Shown here in pieces: positions 15,905 to 20,395 of a stretch of DNA of 20,395 bases. Within the stretch, counting starts at the first letter, position 1; each line of letters starts with the position of its first letter. Under the pieces are notes generated by a model, which saw nothing but the letters and a program-made list of their open reading frames with translations, was not told the DNA's origin and did no database searches. Both the position numbers and the translations under genes were made by a program. This stretch comes from an uncultured Butyricicoccus sp. (GTDB taxonomy: Bacteria > Bacillota > Clostridia > Oscillospirales > Butyricicoccaceae): positions 1 to 20,395 of the forward strand of contig URFQ01000044.1 of the NCBI GenBank assembly GCA_900547195.1, given 5' to 3'.

Positions 15905-17221
15905 TTATTTATCCATAAGTTCCAATGCGGAGGCTGCATGGATGACATCCGCATCCTGCTCGCCCAGGCGCCTTCGCAGCCAAACCAGCGTTTCACTGGC
16001 CAGAGGGAAATCCCGTTCGCGCAGCGCATCGTAAAAACCATCGATGCGTTCCTGCACCTGTTCCGGCCGGATTCGGGTCATCATGATGTTTTCCAGAATC
16101 GCGTCGCTGCTCTTGCCATATGTTGAGAACGGCAGGCGGTAAATCTGCCCATCCTTCAAAAGCCGGATGGATTTGGTCTCCACCGATGCAAGCACGCAGG
16201 GGGAGCGGGTTGTGACAATCCACTGCACCAACGGAAAAACCCGACGCAAATCCGCCAGGATTGTTTTTTGCCAAGCCGGATGCAAATGCAGCTCCACCTC
16301 GTCAATCAATACAATACCGGGGGTATTCTCCAGGACTGCTGCGCCAAACTGGGGGTTCAAAACCGCCATGCGGTATGCAATATCCGCGACCATCATCAAT
16401 ATACTTTTGATGCCATCGCTCAGCAGGCGCATCGGCATTTGCTCGCAGCGCTGATCCGGATATGTTGTGGTGATTTCCAGCTCCCGGTTGACCACATTAA
16501 AATCAAATGAAACCTGCACGGCTTCGGGAAATGCACTTCGATAACACATCCCCATCGCAGATTTGACTGCACAAAGCGCCGGAACCGCCAGAGCCTCCTC
16601 AAAGCCCTCTGTGCTTGCTCCGGATGCCTGTTGTTTTTGCATCTTGCTGTATGTCATATTTTCAAACCAATTGAGCAGCATCTTCTCATTTCCCGCCGGA
16701 TTCAGGCAGTCAAGATAACCGCTCTGGCGATTTTTTATGGAACCCTTCTGCACCAACACGCCGTCTCGTTCCCGCATCCATTGGCGTCCCGCGCCATAGC
16801 ACGCGACAAGCGGCAAAGTAATTTCTGCGTTTAACCGCAGATGTTCTTGCAATGCCGCTGCATATTGCATGATGCTGCCCGCTTCTGCATCGGTGGTGCG
16901 GCTGCCTTCGGCCTGCAAACTCCGCGTCCATGCAAGCAAGTGCCCAAGAATATCCGCTTGCGCCGAAACACGAACCGGCCACTGTTCCAGCCATTTCCCT
17001 TCTCGCTTTCCCACCAGACGGACATCCGAGCCCGCAAAGCGGCTATATGGAATTCCGGAAAAACCTCGGATGTATGCGCCCAAAGCAAGGCTGATTGCAT
17101 CCAGAATAGCGGATTTGCCGGAACCATTGGAACCAACCAAAACCGTCAGCTCCGGATGGAACTCCATATGAAGCTCCTGAAAAGAACGATAATTTTCCAG
17201 TTGTATTGCTTGCAGTTTCAT
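15905..17221 (-). CDS. RecF/SMC-like AAA ATPase of the COG3950 type
   Basis: This 438-residue soluble protein has Walker A GSNGSGKS at 30-37 (after ENYRSFQELHMEF, the usual start of RecF/OLD-like ATPases), an ABC-signature-like LLSDGIKSILMMVADIAYRMA, and Walker B with catalytic acid IVLIDEVELHLHPAW (Asp307-Glu308). The order and spacing match the loosely named "ATP-binding protein involved in virulence" family, COG3950. The next motif reads VTTRSP, with Arg339 where TTHSP is normal, so the switch histidine is missing. About 100 residues follow Walker B with no TOPRIM domain, so it is not a full OLD nuclease. Relatives act with nucleases in some anti-phage systems, but no partner gene is adjacent. 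The ribosome binding site is poor (GTGGGG); the gene has its own promoter. The function is unknown. Confidence 0.75.
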   Translation of the reverse strand: MKLQAIQLENYRSFQELHMEFHPELTVLVGSNGSGKSAILDAISLALGAYIRGFSGIPYSRFAGSDVRLVGKREGKWLEQWPVRVSAQADILGHLLAWTRSLQAEGSRTTDAEAGSIMQYAAALQEHLRLNAEITLPLVACYGAGRQWMRERDGVLVQKGSIKNRQSGYLDCLNPAGNEKMLLNWFENMTYSKMQKQQASGASTEGFEEALAVPALCAVKSAMGMCYRSAFPEAVQVSFDFNVVNRELEITTTYPDQRCEQMPMRLLSDGIKSILMMVADIAYRMAVLNPQFGAAVLENTPGIVLIDEVELHLHPAWQKTILADLRRVFPLVQWIVTTRSPCVLASVETKSIRLLKDGQIYRLPFSTYGKSSDAILENIMMTRIRPEQVQERIDGFYDALRERDFPLASETLVWLRRRLGEQDADVIHAASALELMDK

Positions 17222-17278
17222 AACAACCCCACGTTTTCAGAAATCTCTTTTTCTTTTGAATCGCGATGTGCTTCTTTT

Positions 17279-17307
17279 ATTATAGCCTTCTGGAATGCCA
17301 AATGCAA
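17279..17307 (-). promoter_or_regulatory. Promoter of the COG3950-like ATPase gene
   Basis: On the minus strand TTGCAT (17302-17307) and TATAAT (17279-17284) are 17 bases apart, leaving a leader of about 50 bases. Confidence 0.75.
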
Positions 17308-17353
17308 TTTCCAAAACGATATTGTATTTCCTGGATCATATAAAATGCAACGA

Positions 17354-17394
17354 AAGGGGCGGAAATGCGTGTTTTTCGCGCATTTCCGCCCCTT
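17354..17394 (-). terminator. Terminator of the spore protein gene
   Basis: AAGGGGCGGAAATGCG and its exact complement form a 16 bp stem around a 9-base loop, 31 bases past the stop of the spore protein gene. On the minus strand TTTCGTTGCATTTT follows. Confidence 0.8.
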
Positions 17395-17425
17395 CTTTAC
17401 CGGTGATACCCGGCTTGGTTTTCGG

Positions 17426-17638
17426 TTAGCCCTTTGCGGCCAGACCCTGCTCGTAAGCCTCAATCATCTTCTTGACCATCTGGCCGCCGATGGAGCCTGC
17501 CTGACGGGAAGTCAGGTCGCCGTTGTAGCCCTCCTTGAGGTTTACACCGACCTCGGATGCTGCTTCCATCTTAAAGCGATCCATCGCTGCGCGAGCTTCC
17601 GGTACCATACCCTTGTTCGAACCGTTCTGAGTAGACAT
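17426..17638 (-). CDS. Small acid-soluble spore protein, alpha/beta type
   Basis: This 70-residue protein belongs to the family that coats DNA in dormant spores and protects it from UV and chemicals, then is degraded at germination. VPEARAAMDRFKMEAASEVGV contains a variant of the germination-protease site (consensus EIASEFGV), and the C-terminal region GDLTSRQAGSIGGQMVKKMI is the conserved DNA-binding part. An alternative ATG two codons upstream (17644) lies 4 bases after AGGAG; I prefer MSTQNGSNK because family members commonly begin with MS or MA, but spacing does not settle it. Monocistronic, with a strong terminator, as expected for a forespore gene. It shows the organism makes endospores. 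Confidence 0.93.
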   Translation of the reverse strand: MSTQNGSNKGMVPEARAAMDRFKMEAASEVGVNLKEGYNGDLTSRQAGSIGGQMVKKMIEAYEQGLAAKG

Positions 17639-17840
17639 AATCATTACTCTCCTTTGTTTTTAAATTTGTTTTTTGGGGATTTGCTGATAGTATTGTGTGC
17701 TGCGCTGCGAAACAATATAAGATGTAAAATCTGTGTACTCTGGCATAGTTTTTTGTCGGTTTTCGAGTATTTCCAACGTTACCGGATTGGGGAACAACTG
17801 CAAGATTGGTTCCAAACTGGCAAATTCGGCCATTTGCACA

Positions 17841-17869
17841 TTGACGCAAAAAATACGTGGCGGTATAAT
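17841..17869 (+). promoter_or_regulatory. Promoter of the HxxxDG acyltransferase-like gene
   Basis: TTGACG (17841-17846) and TATAAT (17864-17869) are 17 bases apart, giving a leader of about 65 bases. The rest of the 17645-17943 gap holds no gene I can support. Confidence 0.85.
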
Positions 17870-17943
17870 GGGACATAGAAATTATCTGATAACAATCGTT
17901 TTGTGCAAATTTTGTCTGTTAACGTTCGAATGGAGGACATCGT

Positions 17944-19248
17944 ATGGATTTATTGAACCATCCGTTGCTGCGTACGGACAGCTACGGGAAAATTTTTCTT
18001 TACAATACGCATGAAATCTGCGCCTGTGTGCCGCGTCATCGTATCCGCATGGCCGAGCCGGTTCACCCTGGCCGCCTGCTGGATGCGGTGAAGGATGCGC
18101 TGCTGCGGTTCCCGTACCTGATGGTCGGCCTGGAGGCGACCAAAACCCAGTATGTCTATCGCTTGCTTGTGGAAGACCCGGTCGTACTGCCGTTTGACGG
18201 TGAAACCATGCGCTATACGATCGGCTCCAAGGATACAAACGGATATTTGTTCCTGGTCGGTTATCAAAATGACGAGATTTTTATGGAGTACCAGCACAGC
18301 ATCAGCGATGGCCGTGGGTTTGAGGAGTTCATCCGCTCTGTGCTGTTTAATTACCTGCGCCGCTGCGGACATCCGGTTGAAAACGATGGTACGGTGCGCA
18401 CACTCGATTCCTTTTATTCGGTGGAGGAAAGCGAGGACGCCTACCAGCATTTGAAGGACAGCTATTCCCCAGAAGGCCTGTATGAAAAGCCGGAGGCGCT
18501 TCACGCGGACAGCTTGGGCGATATGGGCGGCGCGCCCGAAATTGTCACCGAGGTGACGTTCCCGTTTCAGGCCCTGCGCGCTGTTGCGCATCAATATGGC
18601 GTATCGCCGCTCAGCATCATCTCCCCGCTGTTTTGCCGTGCGTTTTATGCCAAGTTCGGAAACGGTTCGGAAAAGCCGGTGCTGGCGCAGATCCCGGTCG
18701 ACCTGCATCCCTATGTGCCGAGCGTGACCAACCGGTATTTCATCTGTTTCCTCGACCTGCCGTATGAGGCTGCGTATGAGCAGATGGAGCTGCCCGAGGT
18801 ATTCCGCAGGACCAAGGACTTTCTGGATGCCCAGATGCAGCCCGAACTGCTGCTGTACCGTGCGAAGGGCGCGAGCGATGCATGTTCAGAAATGCATATG
18901 AGGGACATCCCGCTCGAGGAAAAGGAACAGGCGGCGCGCACGCTGGTGCATAATTTTGTACACGCGGATAGTTTCCTGATCACGAATGTCGGTCAATTTA
19001 AACTTCCCGAATGCATGCGCCCTTATGTACTCGATTATGGCGCGGTGCTGCCAAGCGCCTCCCAGCCGTTCGGCATGCTGATCAGCTCCTACAACGGGAA
19101 AATGAAAATTTCGATTGCCCAGCACGACCACGATATGCAAGTATGCTCGAAGTTTGTCCAGCTGCTGGGAGAGATCGGTGTGGAAGCTTCCATGGGCAGT
19201 TATCCGTTTGTCGTGACGCGGTTCAGCGGCCGCGAAGCATGTCTGTAA
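17944..19248 (+). CDS. Standalone condensation / alcohol-acetyltransferase-like protein
   Basis: The 434-residue protein looks like a member of the chloramphenicol-acetyltransferase-fold superfamily, which includes NRPS condensation domains, PapA-type acyltransferases and alcohol acetyltransferases. It has the catalytic HxxxDG motif as HSISDG at residues 118-123, in an EYQHSISDGRGFEEF context. In the second half ITNVGQFKLP and PFGMLISSYNGKMKISIA match the usual bridge-region pattern. There is no signal peptide or membrane segment, and no carrier protein, adenylation or ketosynthase gene adjoins it, so it probably works on a free or CoA-bound acyl donor. GGAGG at 17932-17936 with 7-base spacing and a good promoter support the start. 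Substrates are unknown; the next gene has its own promoter. Confidence 0.75.
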   Translation: MDLLNHPLLRTDSYGKIFLYNTHEICACVPRHRIRMAEPVHPGRLLDAVKDALLRFPYLMVGLEATKTQYVYRLLVEDPVVLPFDGETMRYTIGSKDTNGYLFLVGYQNDEIFMEYQHSISDGRGFEEFIRSVLFNYLRRCGHPVENDGTVRTLDSFYSVEESEDAYQHLKDSYSPEGLYEKPEALHADSLGDMGGAPEIVTEVTFPFQALRAVAHQYGVSPLSIISPLFCRAFYAKFGNGSEKPVLAQIPVDLHPYVPSVTNRYFICFLDLPYEAAYEQMELPEVFRRTKDFLDAQMQPELLLYRAKGASDACSEMHMRDIPLEEKEQAARTLVHNFVHADSFLITNVGQFKLPECMRPYVLDYGAVLPSASQPFGMLISSYNGKMKISIAQHDHDMQVCSKFVQLLGEIGVEASMGSYPFVVTRFSGREACL

Positions 19249-19256
19249 GGAAAGCC

Positions 19257-19286
19257 TTGCGTCCCTGTCCTGACGCCGTATATAAT
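19257..19286 (+). promoter_or_regulatory. Promoter of the Gfo/Idh/MocA gene
   Basis: TTGCGT (19257-19262) and TATAAT (19281-19286) are 18 bases apart, between the acyltransferase-like stop codon and the next start. Confidence 0.7.
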
Positions 19287-19345
19287 AGAGATAGTAAAGC
19301 GGCAGCTTGACGCGGCTGCGACATCAAGGAAAGGGGCCTTCGTAT

Positions 19346-20395
19346 ATGAAGCTTTCATTTGGCATGGTAGGCGGCGGCAATGGCGCATTCATCGGCAATG
19401 TGCACCGCCGCGGCGCAATTATGGACAACTTGGCCGAGCTGACCGCCGGTTGTTTTACCCGTGACATGGAGAAAAACCGAAAAACCGCGGACGAATGGGG
19501 CGTAGCCGACCGGTCGCGCGTTTACGCGAATTTCCGGGAGATGGCGGAAGCGGAATCCAAACGCCGGGATGGGATCGACTTCGTTTCGATCGTCACCCCG
19601 ACCGACACCCACTACGAAATCGCAAAGTGCTTTTTGGAACACGGCATCAACGTTGTCTGCGATAAGCCGGTCTGCCTGACGCTGGAAGAAGGCCTGGAGC
19701 TGCAAAAGATTGCGCAGGAAAAGGGATTGGAATTCGGCGTGACCTATACATATGCGTCCTATGCGATCATCCGGCAGGCGCGCGAGATGATTGATGCGGG
19801 CGTGATCGGCAATATTATCAAGATCGTTGCCGAGTACCCGCAGGATTGGCTGATTGTGTCCACGGTCGCGCAAAAGAGCGATCAGGCGCTTTGGCGGCTG
19901 GATCCGAAGCGCGCAGGCCCGTCGGCCTGCTGCGCGGATATCGGAACCCATCTGGAGGCGCTCATTGCGCGTATGACCGGCCTCAAGCTGGAGCGCGTCA
20001 TGGCGCGGTTTACCCATTATAAGGGTTCTGTGCTGGAGCATGATATTGATGTAATGCTCGAATACGAGGGCGGCGTACCGGGGGCTATGTGGGCGTCCCA
20101 GATCGCGTCGGGCAACGACTGTGGCGTCTGCGTGCGTGTTTATGGCGACAAGGGCGCGATCGAATGGCGGCATACCCAGCCCATGGAGATCAAGTACACG
20201 CCCCTTGCCAAGCCGACCCGCACGATCGTGGCCAACCGCGAATACAATGATGCGGCCTGCACCGAGCAATGCCGTCTGCCCGCCGGGCATCCGGAAGGCT
20301 TTTATGAGGCGTTCGGCAATATTTATCACAGTTTCTGCATCCATTTGCTCGCCAGAAAAACCGGAGGCGATCCGGGTACATTCCGCCATCCGACC
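19346..20395 (+). CDS. Gfo/Idh/MocA-family oxidoreductase, partial at the window edge
   Basis: 350 codons are present with no stop, so the gene continues to the right; relatives are mostly 340-390 residues, so little is missing. The N-terminal Rossmann domain has GMVGGGNGAFIG (6-17), IVTPTDTHYEIAKCFLEHGINVVCDKP with the DKP variant of the EKP motif, and a C-terminal domain with SACCADIGTHLEALI, whose Asp-x-x-x-His arrangement is the usual catalytic pair region. Such enzymes use NAD(P) on sugars, inositols or related polyols; the substrate cannot be read here. AAAGGGG supports the start. It has its own promoter, so a functional link to the acyltransferase-like gene is not implied. Confidence 0.88.
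   Translation, partial: MKLSFGMVGGGNGAFIGNVHRRGAIMDNLAELTAGCFTRDMEKNRKTADEWGVADRSRVYANFREMAEAESKRRDGIDFVSIVTPTDTHYEIAKCFLEHGINVVCDKPVCLTLEEGLELQKIAQEKGLEFGVTYTYASYAIIRQAREMIDAGVIGNIIKIVAEYPQDWLIVSTVAQKSDQALWRLDPKRAGPSACCADIGTHLEALIARMTGLKLERVMARFTHYKGSVLEHDIDVMLEYEGGVPGAMWASQIASGNDCGVCVRVYGDKGAIEWRHTQPMEIKYTPLAKPTRTIVANREYNDAACTEQCRLPAGHPEGFYEAFGNIYHSFCIHLLARKTGGDPGTFRHPT

Noticed and set aside
17718..17724. CATCTTA on the minus strand as a sigma-G -10 for the spore protein gene
   Set aside because: The -10 fits, but no GYATR-like -35 occurs at 17-19 bases, so the support is too weak.
16841..17878. 345-codon plus-strand frame across the ATPase and spore protein genes
   Set aside because: Antisense to two supported genes and spanning their terminator and promoter; no motifs.
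19355..20389. 344-codon minus-strand frame
   Set aside because: Antisense shadow of the Gfo/Idh/MocA gene, whose Rossmann and DKP motifs are clear.

Overview
The window looks like a chromosomal piece of an endospore-forming, moderately GC-rich member of the Clostridia (the Oscillospiraceae/Butyricicoccaceae kind is my guess). Reasons: an alpha/beta small acid-soluble spore protein gene, strong AGGAGG-type ribosome binding sites, sigma-A style TTGACA/TATAAT promoters, a CCA-encoding tRNA gene, and an arginine operon of Firmicutes gene content with a single ARG box. The species assignment is inference.

Layout. (1) 1-1650: a minus-strand nicotinate phosphoribosyltransferase gene (pncB) with its own promoter, a small palindrome just downstream of the -10 that could be a niacin/NAD repressor operator, and a terminator. 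(2) 1690-9842: a complete arginine biosynthesis transcription unit, argG-argH-argC-argJ-argB-argD-argF, read from one promoter behind one good ArgR box and closed by a strong terminator. It runs from glutamate through the cyclic acetyl pathway (ArgJ recycles acetyl groups) to ornithine, citrulline, argininosuccinate and arginine. Two of its gaps (argG-argH and argD-argF) carry palindromes built from 7-base tandem repeats. (3) 9881-10080: tRNA-Ser(GGA) with promoter and terminator. (4) 10081-12445: an AT-richer, decayed patch holding an IS1182-like insertion sequence remnant with recognisable ends, a frameshifted leader fragment, and a short-chain dehydrogenase gene that has lost its middle. 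(5) 12446-15884: a full-length KdpD sensor kinase and KdpE response regulator, overlapping by 8 bases, without kdpFABC anywhere in the window. The KdpD USP domain carries a motif like the one reported for cyclic di-AMP binding. (6) 15905-17640, minus strand: a lone RecF/SMC-like ATPase of the COG3950 kind and the spore protein gene. (7) 17841-20395, plus strand: a standalone condensation/alcohol-acetyltransferase-like protein with an HxxxDG motif, then a Gfo/Idh/MocA oxidoreductase that runs off the window edge.

Most of the window is ordinary housekeeping metabolism. The parts most worth a second look are the heptad-repeat palindromes inside the arg operon, the orphan KdpDE pair with its altered Walker B position, the lone ATPase with an arginine where the usual switch histidine should be, and the standalone HxxxDG acyltransferase-like protein. 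I did not find a convincing new multi-gene system.
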